DNA of 64,000 nucleotides from Litorilituus sediminis (GTDB lineage: Bacteria > Pseudomonadota > Gammaproteobacteria > Enterobacterales > Alteromonadaceae), in contig NZ_CP034759.1 in the NCBI RefSeq assembly GCF_004295665.1, positions 3,224,001 through 3,288,000 on the forward strand. Direction: 5' to 3'. The translations under genes and the position numbers were made by a program. Positions 1 to 8,809 of the stretch are shown here, piece by piece; position 1 is the first letter of the stretch; every line of letters begins with the position of its first letter. The notes below the pieces were generated by a model, which worked only from the letters and a program-made list of their open reading frames with translations, searched no databases and was not told the origin of the DNA.

Positions 1-2
1 CA

Positions 3-224
3 GCTGCTAGAGATTGCGCGAATAATAATATCCCTGCATTGAAATCAGAAGCCACAGGTCAATTCTCAATAGTAGGTCCTGGGCACTATGTAGACTTTCA
101 AAATTATATGGATTATGTGGGCAACTATAGTTATGTTGGTAGTTACCAACCGGGCAAAACATGTTCGACTTCTTGTGTCATGACAGGAGGAAGTCATATG
201 GTTTGTACTCTCAACTGCAGATAA
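3..224 (+). CDS. C-terminal end of an unidentified protein, cut by the window start
   Basis: The reading frame is open from the first complete codon at position 3, so this is the last 73 residues of a longer protein and not a gene starting at the TTG at 39. I do not recognise it. The tail is rich in Tyr, Gly and Ser and ends in a cysteine-bearing stretch (CSTSCVMTGG, then CTLNCR at the very end) with four Cys in the last 30 residues. That suggests an exported, disulfide-stabilised domain, but this is inference. It is the only plus-strand gene before the hut genes, and it converges on them. Confidence 0.5.
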   Translation, partial: AARDCANNNIPALKSEATGQFSIVGPGHYVDFQNYMDYVGNYSYVGSYQPGKTCSTSCVMTGGSHMVCTLNCR

Positions 225-334
225 AAGTGAATAAAAGGGGGGTAGAGCCTAAGGGAGTCCACAAAGAACATTTCAGAGTTTTTGTGAGTAGACTGTATTC
301 TTAGCTTTATCGAAAGGAAAGTCAGGAAAATACA

Positions 335-364
335 AGAGCTAGCCTAAATAACAAGGCTAGCTCT
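335..364 (-). terminator. Hairpin after hutU
   Basis: A perfect 11-bp inverted repeat, AGAGCTAGCCT at 335-345 and AGGCTAGCTCT at 354-364, with an 8-nt loop. It lies 24 bp beyond the hutU stop. On the minus strand it is followed by a moderately T-rich stretch, so it most likely ends the hutHU transcript. The U-tract is weak. Confidence 0.6.
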
Positions 365-388
365 AAAGCAAGTTATAAGCTTAACTGA

Positions 389-2413
389 CTAGAAAGATAA
401 GTTATCTAAAATATCATCTTCAACTAGATTCGCTAAAGTGACTTTTAACTTAGGTGTACGCTGCATTTCACGTTTAATGGCAAAGTTTGCTTCCTCATTG
501 CGTGCCCAGCTACGACGGGCGATACCATTGTTTACGTCAAACAGTAACATAGATTTTAAGCGACGCTCCGCAGCTTCTGAGCCATCAAGTAACATACCAA
601 AGCCACCATTGATAACTTCACCCCAGCCAACGCCACCACCATTGTGGATTGATACCCAAGTAGCACCGCGAAAGCTATCACCAATAACATTGTGAATCGC
701 CATATCGGCGGTAAAGCGGCTGCCATCGTAAATGTTAGATGTTTCTCTAAACGGTGAATCTGTACCTGAAACATCGTGATGGTCACGACCTAGCACAACA
801 GGGCCAATTTCGCCGGCGTTAATGGCATCGTTAAAGGCTTTGGCAATTTCCATACGACCTTGTGCATCGGCGTAAAGAATACGTGCTTGCGAGCCAACAA
901 CGAGCTTGTTTTGCTTAGCGTCGTTAATCCAGGTGATGTTATCTTGCATTTGCTGCTGAATTTCTTCAGGTGAATCAGCCATGATTTTTTCTAACACACG
1001 TGCGGCGATAGCATCGGTTTTATCTAAATCATCAGGGTTACCTGAAGCACATACCCAGCGGAATGGACCAAAACCATAGTCAAAGCACATAGGGCCTAAA
1101 ATATCTTGAACGTATGACGGGTATTTAAAATCAATACCGTTATCGCTCATTACTTCAGCACCAGCACGAGATGCTTCAAGTAAGAAGGCATTACCGTAAT
1201 CGAAGAAGTAGGTACCACGGGCAGCATGCTTGTTCACTGAGTCAGCATGACGTCTTAACGTTGCTTGTACTTTTTCTTTAAATAATTCTGGCTGTTCACG
1301 AATTAGTCGATTTGACTCTTCATAAGAGATATCAACCGGGTAATAACCACCTGACCATGGGTTATGTAGCGAGGTTTGGTCTGAGCCTAAGTGTACGAAA
1401 ATCTCTTGCTCGTAAAAAGTTTCCCAAACATCAACTACGTTACCTATGTAAGCAATAGACACGACTTCTTCATTGGCTTGAGCTGTGCGAACACGGGCAA
1501 CTAGCTCATCCATATTATCGATAAGTTCATCAACCCAACCTTGCTGATGACGCTTAGTTGCAGCATGAGCATTTACTTCTGCACACACGGTAATACAGTT
1601 AGCAATATTACCCGCTTTAGGTTGTGCGCCACTCATGCCGCCTAAACCTGCGGTAAGGAAGATTTTACCTTTCGGTGATTCATCTTTCTTTCCTTGGGCT
1701 GCGAACACCTTGCGGAATGCGTTCATTACCGTAATGGTGGTGCCGTGTACTATGCCTTGCGGGCCAATGTACATAAATGAGCCAGCAGTCATTTGACCGT
1801 ATTGAGTAACACCTAGTGCGTTAAACTTCTCCCAATCATCTGGCTGAGAGTAGTTCGGGATCATCATACCGTTAGTGACAACCACACGTGGAGCATCAAC
1901 AGATGATGGGAATAAGCCCATAGGGTGACCTGAGTAAATATGTAAAGTTTGGTCGCTTTCCATTTCACTTAAATACTTCATCGCTAGTAAGTACTGTGCC
2001 CAGTTTTGGAACACGGCACCGTTACCGCCATAAGTGATTAATTCTTCAGGGTGCTGAGCGACGGCTGGATCTAAGTTGTTATCAACCATTAGCATAATGG
2101 CAGCAGCTTGTTGGCACTTTGCAGGGTAATCGGCAATTGAGCGCGCTTTCATGTTATAGCTTGGCTTAAAGCGATACATGTAAATACGGCCAAAATCTTT
2201 AAGCTCTTGGGCAAATTCCACTGCTAACTCTTGATGCCAGGCTTTAGGGAAATAACGTAGTGCATTTCGTACTGCTAATAGCTTTTCTTCAACGCTAAGA
2301 ATATCTTTACGTTTTGGCGCGCGGTTAGCATCAGCAGGGTACGGTTTTGCTGCTGGTAACTCGCTTGGGATACCCTGTTTTATTTGTGCTTGAAAGTTTA
2401 ATACGGTTTCCAT
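389..2413 (-). CDS. hutU: Urocanate hydratase (long, eukaryote-like form)
   Basis: Second step of histidine degradation in the cytoplasm: urocanate plus water gives 4-imidazolone-5-propionate, using tightly bound NAD+. The glycine-rich NAD-binding motif TAGLGGMSGAQ, the YGGNGAVFQNWAQ segment, the RDHHDVSGTDSPFRETSNIYDG block and the NGGGVGWGEVINGGFG block are all present. At 674 residues it is about 120 longer than the usual bacterial HutU (about 555). Its N-terminus (VRNALRYFP, EFAQEL, IYMYRF) resembles the long vertebrate-type urocanase (about 676 residues), a type also found in some marine gammaproteobacteria. It follows hutH by 15 bp on the same strand, so the two are co-transcribed. Identity is very secure. 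Confidence 0.97.
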   Translation of the reverse strand: METVLNFQAQIKQGIPSELPAAKPYPADANRAPKRKDILSVEEKLLAVRNALRYFPKAWHQELAVEFAQELKDFGRIYMYRFKPSYNMKARSIADYPAKCQQAAAIMLMVDNNLDPAVAQHPEELITYGGNGAVFQNWAQYLLAMKYLSEMESDQTLHIYSGHPMGLFPSSVDAPRVVVTNGMMIPNYSQPDDWEKFNALGVTQYGQMTAGSFMYIGPQGIVHGTTITVMNAFRKVFAAQGKKDESPKGKIFLTAGLGGMSGAQPKAGNIANCITVCAEVNAHAATKRHQQGWVDELIDNMDELVARVRTAQANEEVVSIAYIGNVVDVWETFYEQEIFVHLGSDQTSLHNPWSGGYYPVDISYEESNRLIREQPELFKEKVQATLRRHADSVNKHAARGTYFFDYGNAFLLEASRAGAEVMSDNGIDFKYPSYVQDILGPMCFDYGFGPFRWVCASGNPDDLDKTDAIAARVLEKIMADSPEEIQQQMQDNITWINDAKQNKLVVGSQARILYADAQGRMEIAKAFNDAINAGEIGPVVLGRDHHDVSGTDSPFRETSNIYDGSRFTADMAIHNVIGDSFRGATWVSIHNGGGVGWGEVINGGFGMLLDGSEAAERRLKSMLLFDVNNGIARRSWARNEEANFAIKREMQRTPKLKVTLANLVEDDILDNLSF

Positions 2414-2428
2414 AATAAAAGTCTCCCC

Positions 2429-3961
2429 TTAGTCTACAGCGGCGTCGGCATTTACATTAACATTGAAGGCTTGTGATTTAACTAATGCAATAATGGCATC
2501 AATATCTGGTTTGAGTAGTCTATCTTCTTCTAGCTTAGCGACTTTTGCTCTGATAATGGCAAAGTTTTGCTCAATAATCTCTGAGCACTTGTTTGGACGT
2601 CTAAAGTCAATTGCTTGTGCCGCGTACATTAGTTCAATGGCAAAAATCTTCTCTAAGTTACCTAAGATTTGGTTAAGTTTACGGCTAGAAATACTACCCA
2701 TAGAGACATGATCTTCTTGACCCATAGAGGTTGGCACACTATCAGCCGATGGTGGAAAACATAGTGATTTGTTTTCTGTTACTAAAGCTGCGGTAGCATA
2801 TTGAGGGATCATCATGCCCGAATTTAAACCACCAGAGGTAGTGAGTAGGCGAGGCAAACCGTGTAAACCTTCCAGTAATAAGTAACAACGTCTGTCAGAA
2901 ATATTACCTAGCTCAGCTGCCGCAATTGAAGCGTAATCTAGCACCATTGCCAGTGGTTGACCGTGGAAACTACCACCAGAAATAGCTTCTTCAGCGCTGA
3001 TAACTATGGGGTTATCGGTTACTGAATTCATTTCAATTTCAGTAAGCTCTTTTAAGTGGTTATAGGCATTGCGTGAAGCGCCGTGTACCTGTGGAATGCA
3101 GCGCAGTGAGTATGGGTCTTGTACGCGATCACATTCTTCATGAGCTGCCATATTTTGTGAGCCTTTGAAGAAGCTTCTCATGCGACTTGCTACTTCAAGG
3201 TTACCCACGAATGGGCGAGTGGCATGTAATTCCGCTCTAAATGGTTGCTCGCTACCTTGCATACCTTCAATACTCATAGCACCAGTTAAATCTGCTAAAT
3301 CAAGTAAGTAGCGCATTTTAGTTAAGGCAGTAATGGCATGCGATAAAATAAATTGCGTGCCGTTAATTAATGCTAAGCCTTCTTTGGCGTGCAGCTCCAT
3401 AGGCTCCAGGTTGTGTTCTTTTAGTGCTTGCGCAGCAGGTACAATTTTATCGCCTTCTCCTGCTTTAGTAAGCCAAAACTCACCTTCACCTAATAAAGGT
3501 AAGAATAAATGAGAAAGTGGTGCTAAATCACCTGATGCGCCTACAGAGCCTTGCTCTGGCACTACTGGAATTAGGTCAAGCTCAATAAAGGTTAACATTC
3601 TTTGCACGGTTTCAAGACGAATACCGGAAAAACCTTGGCTTAATGCGTGTACTTTAGTGATAAGCATTAATTTTGAAATCGCTTTGGCAATCGGCTCGCC
3701 AACACCAACCGCGTGGGTGATTAACAGGTTTTTTTGTAAAAGATTGGTTTCTTCTGGGGTAATTTGCGTATCACATAGTGGGCCAAAGCCAGTATTAATA
3801 CCATAAACGGCTTTGTCTGAGGCAGCCATTTTTTCAACGCGCGCTCGGCTAGTATTAATTTTATCTATTGCTTCTTGGCTTAGTTCTGCTTTGATATCGC
3901 CACTGGCAATACCGTTGACAATATCAACATCTAGATGGTCAATACCATAGTTAAAGGTCAT
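2429..3961 (-). CDS. hutH: Histidine ammonia-lyase
   Basis: First step of histidine degradation: non-oxidative deamination of L-histidine to trans-urocanate and ammonia. The residues that cyclise to the MIO cofactor, Ala142-Ser143-Gly144, sit in GSVGASGDLAPLSH at the canonical position for bacterial HutH. Other family blocks are YGINTGFGPL near the N-terminus, the active-site loop and the QEDHVSMG block near residue 415. Length 510 is normal. It is the promoter-proximal gene of a hutH-hutU pair that diverges from a LysR-type regulator. No hutI, hutG, hutF or HutC-type repressor is in the window, so the rest of the pathway must be elsewhere. Confidence 0.97.
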   Translation of the reverse strand: MTFNYGIDHLDVDIVNGIASGDIKAELSQEAIDKINTSRARVEKMAASDKAVYGINTGFGPLCDTQITPEETNLLQKNLLITHAVGVGEPIAKAISKLMLITKVHALSQGFSGIRLETVQRMLTFIELDLIPVVPEQGSVGASGDLAPLSHLFLPLLGEGEFWLTKAGEGDKIVPAAQALKEHNLEPMELHAKEGLALINGTQFILSHAITALTKMRYLLDLADLTGAMSIEGMQGSEQPFRAELHATRPFVGNLEVASRMRSFFKGSQNMAAHEECDRVQDPYSLRCIPQVHGASRNAYNHLKELTEIEMNSVTDNPIVISAEEAISGGSFHGQPLAMVLDYASIAAAELGNISDRRCYLLLEGLHGLPRLLTTSGGLNSGMMIPQYATAALVTENKSLCFPPSADSVPTSMGQEDHVSMGSISSRKLNQILGNLEKIFAIELMYAAQAIDFRRPNKCSEIIEQNFAIIRAKVAKLEEDRLLKPDIDAIIALVKSQAFNVNVNADAAVD

Positions 3962-4087
3962 CTTAATGCTCCTAAAATCTGTATGCTTTACTTATGATTT
4001 ATTTATTCTAGCTTGTTCTAGATGTTTTATAGATGCATAATTATCGTAATTCATTCCGGTTTTATCAAACTATAGGGCGGGTAAAGT
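3962..4087. promoter_or_regulatory. Divergent promoter region hutH / LysR-type regulator
   Basis: 126 bp separate the start codons of hutH (minus) and the LysR-type gene (plus). The region is AT-rich and is the natural place for LysR binding (T-N11-A type sites). I could not pick one site with confidence: the dyad-like stretch around 4033-4052 (ATGCATAATTATCGTAATTC) is only a candidate. No HutC-type operator was recognised. Confidence 0.45.
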
Positions 4088-4981
4088 ATGCAGATTCATG
4101 ACGTAGACTTACGCTTATTACGTATTTTTGTCGCAATTGTGGAATGTGGCGGTTTATCTGCCGCGGAATCGCGCTTAAATATTGGTCGTTCGACCATAAG
4201 TTCGCATTTATCGGACTTAGAAGTACGTTTAGGCGTTAAGTTGTGTAAACGTGGCAGAAGTGGCTTTGAGCTCACTGAGCCTGGGCGAGTTACCTATCAA
4301 GCATCGCTTGAGCTATTACAGCAATGCGAGGCTTTTGCGAGTACTGTAGCGAGTGCAAAAAATGAATTGTCAGGGCGAATAACGATTGCCACTATCGATA
4401 CTTTAGTCAGTGATCCTCGTTGCGGTATTGCTAAAGTTATCTCATCCCTTAAAGCCAAAGGCGATAACATTCAGTTTGATATCAATGTATGTGAAGCGCG
4501 AGAAGTGGAGACTGCTGTCGCTAATGGTCGATCTTTGGTCGGTTTAGGCGTGAGTCGCCATCATTTACGTGGTTTAGAGTATTACCCTCTGCATAATGAA
4601 ACTAATTACTTATATTGCGGCCAAGGACACCCGTTATTTAATTGTCAGCCATCACAAATAGCTAAGTTACTTGAAACATCGGAAGTGATCACCAGTAATT
4701 ATATGCGCGATAAAGAAGTACGTAACGATGGCTTGAATTACCAAAATACGGCCACTGCTTATCACGATGAGGGCATTGCTCATCTTATTTTGTCAGGTGA
4801 GTTTATCGGTTATTTGCCTGAGCATTATGCCAACCATTGGGTTGATAAAGGCTTGTTTCGATCAATTTTGCCAGAGAAATACTCGTACCAAATTCCTGTA
4901 GTGCTTATTTCATCAAAAAATCATGCCATATCACCGTTAGCTAATGCGGTGATTGATGAAATTAAGCGTTGTCATCAGTAG
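4088..4981 (+). CDS. LysR-family transcriptional regulator, probable hut regulator
   Basis: DNA-binding activator or repressor of the LysR family, 297 residues, the usual size. The winged helix-turn-helix is at residues about 5-65 (LRIFVAIVECGGLSAAESRL, then ISSHLSDLEVRLGVKLCKR). The rest is a periplasmic-binding-protein-like effector domain. It is divergent from hutH with 126 bp between the starts, the classic LysR arrangement for control of the facing operon. I infer that it senses histidine or urocanate and controls hutHU, taking the place of the GntR-type HutC found in enteric bacteria and pseudomonads. The effector is not visible from sequence. Confidence 0.85.
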   Translation: MQIHDVDLRLLRIFVAIVECGGLSAAESRLNIGRSTISSHLSDLEVRLGVKLCKRGRSGFELTEPGRVTYQASLELLQQCEAFASTVASAKNELSGRITIATIDTLVSDPRCGIAKVISSLKAKGDNIQFDINVCEAREVETAVANGRSLVGLGVSRHHLRGLEYYPLHNETNYLYCGQGHPLFNCQPSQIAKLLETSEVITSNYMRDKEVRNDGLNYQNTATAYHDEGIAHLILSGEFIGYLPEHYANHWVDKGLFRSILPEKYSYQIPVVLISSKNHAISPLANAVIDEIKRCHQ

Positions 4982-5093
4982 TACTGTGGCAAGGCTAGTT
5001 GCTGCGCTACACCTTACTTGCTGTGCAGGCTATATTTTATCAACTCTATCGATTACACTGGTTTAATTCGACCCATTAGGATGATGTGTAAAA

Positions 5094-5660
5094 ATGCTAA
5101 TTGATATCATTAAAGCTATTTTGTTTGTAGGCATCCCAGTTGGCGCATTTAGCTTTGTTATGATGTATTACGCCTATAAAAATGGCTATTTAACAACAGA
5201 TATCGCCATAGAAGATGCTTTTAAAAAGCATAATCAAGAATATGTCAGTTTATCGAGAAAGAACAAAAAAGAGCTACGCTATTTTCACTCGAAATGGATA
5301 TCTTTTGGCGGCGGCTTTTATGGTTTAGTGGCACTATTAACTTTTATCATCATCGAGTTACTGCAATTTAGCAACTTTTGGCTGGGGGTGACTGGTTGGC
5401 ATGATATTGCCGCCTTATTTACCCTAGATTCTTTAATTAATATGTTTGTTGATGCTATTAAAAATATGGTTGCCGCGGCTATTTGGTTTACCTATTGGCC
5501 AGATGTGTTTGATACGCCAAACTTTATTGCTTGGATATTGGTTGCTTATGTTGGTTATCGACTTGGCGCTAATTTGGCGAAAAAGCACTTGGTAACGCAA
5601 AGAGAAATTAAGCTTAATGCCATTCGCGAAAGTAAGATTAAGGCACCCGAACTTGACTGA
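5094..5660 (+). CDS. Unknown inner-membrane protein with about four helices
   Basis: I do not recognise this 188-residue protein. Hydrophobic segments lie at about 5-27, 62-87, 117-135 and 143-160. The soluble loop between the first two helices is basic (SRKNKKELRYFHSKW), as is the C-terminal tail, consistent with cytoplasmic location of these parts. There are no Cys/His clusters or enzyme motifs. The ATG at 5094 is preceded by GATGATG, a poor ribosome binding site. It stands alone between the LysR gene and a small exported protein, with no operon partner to suggest a role. Confidence 0.65.
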   Translation: MLIDIIKAILFVGIPVGAFSFVMMYYAYKNGYLTTDIAIEDAFKKHNQEYVSLSRKNKKELRYFHSKWISFGGGFYGLVALLTFIIIELLQFSNFWLGVTGWHDIAALFTLDSLINMFVDAIKNMVAAAIWFTYWPDVFDTPNFIAWILVAYVGYRLGANLAKKHLVTQREIKLNAIRESKIKAPELD

Positions 5661-5812
5661 TAAGTCTGACCCTACTCTTGAGAATACTCGACAGGAACTC
5701 ATTGCATCACTGGGCGATTAGCGTGATAATACTGCATCTTGGTATCACTTCATACCAAGCGTTATGTCATAGTTAAAAGCATGGCTAAGCCCATTAGCAC
5801 TTTATCGAGCAC

Positions 5813-6115
5813 TTGCAGTTGAAAGCGATACTAGAGTTTTTATTACTTTGCTTATTTTTACATGCTAGCGCGCTAACGGCAGCAGATAAGAATAGCTATA
5901 GCGAGCTATTTTCAGATGTAAAAATGGCTGTGGCTAGCGAAGGGCAAAGTAACTCGGTAGATAACTTATCTTGCGAACCTAGCGACTGTGACTTTCTTAC
6001 CTTTTCCTTCACATTTCCACCGTTATCACTAAGTGATTTCAACAACAGATTATGGCAGCTACAACTGGCTAGTCATGATGTTTCAAGTAATTTAATACGC
6101 GCTCCACCGCAATAA
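5813..6115 (+). CDS. Small predicted exported protein, unknown
   Basis: 100 residues starting with TTG. A hydrophobic segment (LEFLLLCLFLHASALTAA) ending near residue 24 looks like a Sec signal peptide cleaved after an Ala-x-Ala-like site. The mature part has two closely spaced Cys (SCEPSDCDF) and a proline-containing TFPPLSLSDF segment. No family is recognised. No ATG is available and no strong Shine-Dalgarno is present, so the start, and to a degree the gene itself, is uncertain. It lies 154 bp before nhaD. Confidence 0.45.
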   Translation: MQLKAILEFLLLCLFLHASALTAADKNSYSELFSDVKMAVASEGQSNSVDNLSCEPSDCDFLTFSFTFPPLSLSDFNNRLWQLQLASHDVSSNLIRAPPQ

Positions 6116-6269
6116 TTTCAACGGTATTTTCAATCACATATTGCACTATTCGCTCATCACTTAAGGTTTTGTTGTGCCCTTTGGCTGTGCATCTTTTTTG
6201 TGTCAGAGAAATCCGTTGATAATCGTTTTACAAAATTAAAAAGTAACGTTATTTATTGGAGACATCTTA

Positions 6270-7667
6270 ATGAAATATTTATTAGGCCTAGTGTTAGGCC
6301 TGTCTATGCCTTTTTATGCGCAGGCATCACAAAGCGTGGCAAATACCATCGATTTAACAAATCACTGGCTCGGTCCTGTCGCGCTAGGCGTTTTTTCACT
6401 TGCCTATATCTTAGTTATTTTGGAGGAAAAACTGCACCTGAGAAAGTCTAAGCCTGTTATTTTAGCAGCGGGCATTATTTGGTTTCTGATTGCCTTAGTT
6501 TATAGCGGTATGGGACAGCCTCATAGTGTTGAAGTGGCAATAAGACATAACTTTCTTGAGTACACTGAACTATTCTTTTTCTTACTTGTTGCCATGACAT
6601 ATATCAATGCCATGTTAGAGCGCGGCGTGTTTGAAGCTTTACGTAATTATTTGGTGGCAAAAGGTTTTAGCTACCGCAGCTTGTTTTGGTTAACAGGTAT
6701 TCTGGCGTTCTTTATTTCACCCATTGCTGATAATTTAACAACGGCACTTATTATGTGCGCGGTCATTTTAGCTGTAGGTAAAGGTAAACCGAGTTTTGTC
6801 GCGACATCTTGTGTGAATGTGGTTGTTGCTGCCAATGCCGGTGGTGCATTTAGCCCCTTTGGTGATATCACCACCTTAATGGTTTGGCAAAAAGGCATTA
6901 TAGAGTTTATTGAGTTCTTCTCACTCTTTATTCCTGCTGTGATTAACTTTGTTATCCCAGCAATGATAATGCAATTTGCTTTACCGCAAGGTATTCCGCC
7001 AGCAGCAAAAACATCGACAAAAGCCATGAAGTATGGCGGTTTGACTATTGTTGGCTTGTTTATACTTACTATTATCACTGCGGTAAGTTTTCACAACTTT
7101 CTTCATGTTCCGCCCGTATTTGGCATGATGACGGGTCTAGCGTATTTGAAGTTTTATGGTTATTACCTGCGCCAAAAATCAAAAGCTTGGACGCACGGCA
7201 GTGAGAATCCTCCAGGCTCTCAAGACAATGAATATGACTTTGATGTTTTTGCTAAAATTGCTCATGCTGAATGGGATACGCTGTTCTTTTTCTATGGTGT
7301 TATTTTAGCTGTTGGTGGTTTAGGTTTTATAGGTTATTTAAGTCTTGCGTCTAGCTATATGTATGGCGAGTTGGGCGCTACCAATGCCAATATTTTGGTG
7401 GGAGTTTTGTCAGCCATTGTTGATAATATTCCGGTTATGTTTGCGGTATTAACCATGAATCCTGATATGTCACATATGCAGTGGCTATTGGTTACCTTAA
7501 CTGCAGGTGTTGGTGGCAGTTTATTATCAATCGGCTCAGCAGCGGGGGTCGCCTTAATGGGGCAGGCGCGAGGTCAATATACCTTTTTCAGCCATTTAAA
7601 ATGGACGCCAGCAATTGCCTTAGGTTATGGCGCCAGTATATGGGTGCATATGATAATGAATGGCTAG
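6270..7667 (+). CDS. nhaD: NhaD-type Na+/H+ antiporter
   Basis: Inner-membrane exchanger of the ion transporter superfamily that expels Na+ (or Li+) for protons, common in marine and halophilic bacteria. The start at 6270 has GGAG 8-12 nt upstream and is followed by an apparent cleavable signal (MKYLLGLVLGLSMPFYAQA), as in known NhaD proteins. Family motifs include SPIADNLTTALIM (Asp154), NAGGAFSPFGDITTLMVW and the duplicated counterpart SAIVDNIPVMFAV near residue 385, then GVGGSLLSIGSAAGVALMG. Length 465 fits. A Rho-independent terminator follows at 7732, so it is probably monocistronic. Confidence 0.93.
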   Translation: MKYLLGLVLGLSMPFYAQASQSVANTIDLTNHWLGPVALGVFSLAYILVILEEKLHLRKSKPVILAAGIIWFLIALVYSGMGQPHSVEVAIRHNFLEYTELFFFLLVAMTYINAMLERGVFEALRNYLVAKGFSYRSLFWLTGILAFFISPIADNLTTALIMCAVILAVGKGKPSFVATSCVNVVVAANAGGAFSPFGDITTLMVWQKGIIEFIEFFSLFIPAVINFVIPAMIMQFALPQGIPPAAKTSTKAMKYGGLTIVGLFILTIITAVSFHNFLHVPPVFGMMTGLAYLKFYGYYLRQKSKAWTHGSENPPGSQDNEYDFDVFAKIAHAEWDTLFFFYGVILAVGGLGFIGYLSLASSYMYGELGATNANILVGVLSAIVDNIPVMFAVLTMNPDMSHMQWLLVTLTAGVGGSLLSIGSAAGVALMGQARGQYTFFSHLKWTPAIALGYGASIWVHMIMNG

Positions 7668-7731
7668 TAAAGGTTGTCAGCCTAATAACTAAGATAAGCT
7701 TGTTTATTGATAAAAGCTTTAATATAAAAGC

Positions 7732-7760
7732 AAAAGAGCCTATCTTAGGCTCTTTTAAAA
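7732..7760 (+). terminator. Rho-independent terminator of nhaD
   Basis: A perfect 10-bp stem, AAAAGAGCCT (7732-7741) and AGGCTCTTTT (7747-7756), with a 5-nt loop and a T-run merged into the 3' arm. It lies 65 bp past the nhaD stop. Confidence 0.85.
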
Positions 7761-7887
7761 ATTACAATTAAAACATGCCGTTGCTATGAGCCATCTTTTC
7801 AGGAATTTCTTGGTTGGAGAATGACTACAGCGGCATCAATTTGCTTTATTCTCAACTCCCTGACATAGCTCTGAATCGGTCAAATAA

Positions 7888-7903
7888 TTATTTCACTTGG
7901 TAT
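7888..7903. repeat. 16-bp dispersed repeat, copy 1
   Basis: TTATTTCACTTGGTAT. The identical 16-mer recurs at 19973-19988, and a 13-nt reverse-complement version is at 53878-53890. A hairpin with the same CTTGGTAT core is at 5739-5758. All are intergenic. Confidence 0.5.
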
Positions 7904-7929
7904 AATGCTAGCAAAGATTGATTTTTCCA

Positions 7930-8202
7930 TTATTCAACCAAGCCGTTGCGTTTTAAGCCGCGTCTAACATTTTTACATAGTTTTGCCAGTCGAGAGATTT
8001 CACCAAAGCTTGGCGTAATATTATCCTCAAGTTTTACTTGCCAGTCACATAACTCAGTATCAACAATTTCAAGTAATTTTTTGGGGCAGCCGATACAGGA
8101 GATGCCACAGATATTGGCATCTGGCTCATTGAAGGGGAAATCATTGCGCACTGCTGCAATAAGATTTTTCATTGCTGTGCTGCGATCTGGCTTTTTACTC
8201 AT
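7930..8202 (-). CDS. Small conserved cysteine-motif protein, unknown
   Basis: 90 residues with a striking cysteine group near the middle, CGISCIGCPKKLLE (C-x3-C-x2-C-P), plus one further Cys on each side (DTELCDWQ, LAKLCKNV). The spacing suggests metal or Fe-S binding, or redox function, but no named family is recognised. The N-terminal third is basic and there is no signal peptide, so the protein is probably cytoplasmic. It is a single gene with more than 250 bp of non-coding DNA on each side. Start ATG 8202 has only a weak GAAG upstream. Confidence 0.6.
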   Translation of the reverse strand: MSKKPDRSTAMKNLIAAVRNDFPFNEPDANICGISCIGCPKKLLEIVDTELCDWQVKLEDNITPSFGEISRLAKLCKNVRRGLKRNGLVE

Positions 8203-8459
8203 ATACGCTTCAGTGCCGGTTAGCTATGGGATGCGGGATGATACTAGCTTAGCCATTATGCGAGTAAGTGTTGTTGTTTTGCCTCAAGTTTATAGAGAAA
8301 GTTGCTGCCATTTTACTTTTTTTTGTTTTCATTTTTGACGCGAATAAATTTTTTATCTTACCGATAATATTTTTTAGTTTTACTTCAAGCGATAACAAGA
8401 TTAATTTTCACAAGCTTGTAGAAGCAAGTAATGAATAACAATATAAGAAGGATATGTGT

Positions 8460-8693
8460 ATGAAGCATATTTTATTAGCCTTAATCCTAATGAGTACGAC
8501 TGTGATGGCTGAAGAAGAAGTAGTGAGTGTAGATTTTGTTGCAGACTCTTATGCGTATTGTGTTGAATATGCTCAAGGTGAAGAAAATACAGAAAATGCA
8601 ATTTTGCAGTGTGTAAATGCAGAGTTAGAAGCGTCAGGCTATAAGAGATTTAAGTCTGTAAAAGAAATTAAAGACTTTATTAAGAAAAAGTAG
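8460..8693 (+). CDS. Small secreted protein, unknown
   Basis: The start is placed at 8460 because AAGGA (8448-8452) is 7 nt upstream. The in-frame ATG at 8454 would be only 1 nt from it. The product has 77 residues: a clear signal peptide (MKHILLALILMSTTVMA) followed by a very acidic segment (EEEVVSVDF), two cysteines (YAYCVEYAQ and ILQCVNAEL) that could form one disulfide, and a lysine-rich C-terminus. I do not recognise a family. It is followed by a bidirectional terminator at 8754. Confidence 0.65.
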   Translation: MKHILLALILMSTTVMAEEEVVSVDFVADSYAYCVEYAQGEENTENAILQCVNAELEASGYKRFKSVKEIKDFIKKK

Positions 8694-8753
8694 TATTTCT
8701 TTAACCTCAGGTTTGCATAAAACATAGTGCTAAGCTAGCCAAGTGATGACCAA

Positions 8754-8782
8754 AAAAAAGAAGGGGATTTCCCTTCTTTTTT
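8754..8782. terminator. Bidirectional terminator between convergent genes
   Basis: AAAAAAGAAGGG (8754-8765) pairs perfectly with CCCTTCTTTTTT (8771-8782) around a 5-nt loop. A-rich and T-rich flanks make it usable from both sides: the small secreted protein on plus and the DUF6702 gene on minus. Confidence 0.88.
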
Positions 8783-8809
8783 GTTGTCTCTTAATAACTT
8801 ATTAGCCTA

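Noticed and set aside
6671-7078. Minus-strand frame of 135 codons inside nhaD
   Set aside because: Antisense to conserved NhaD motifs.
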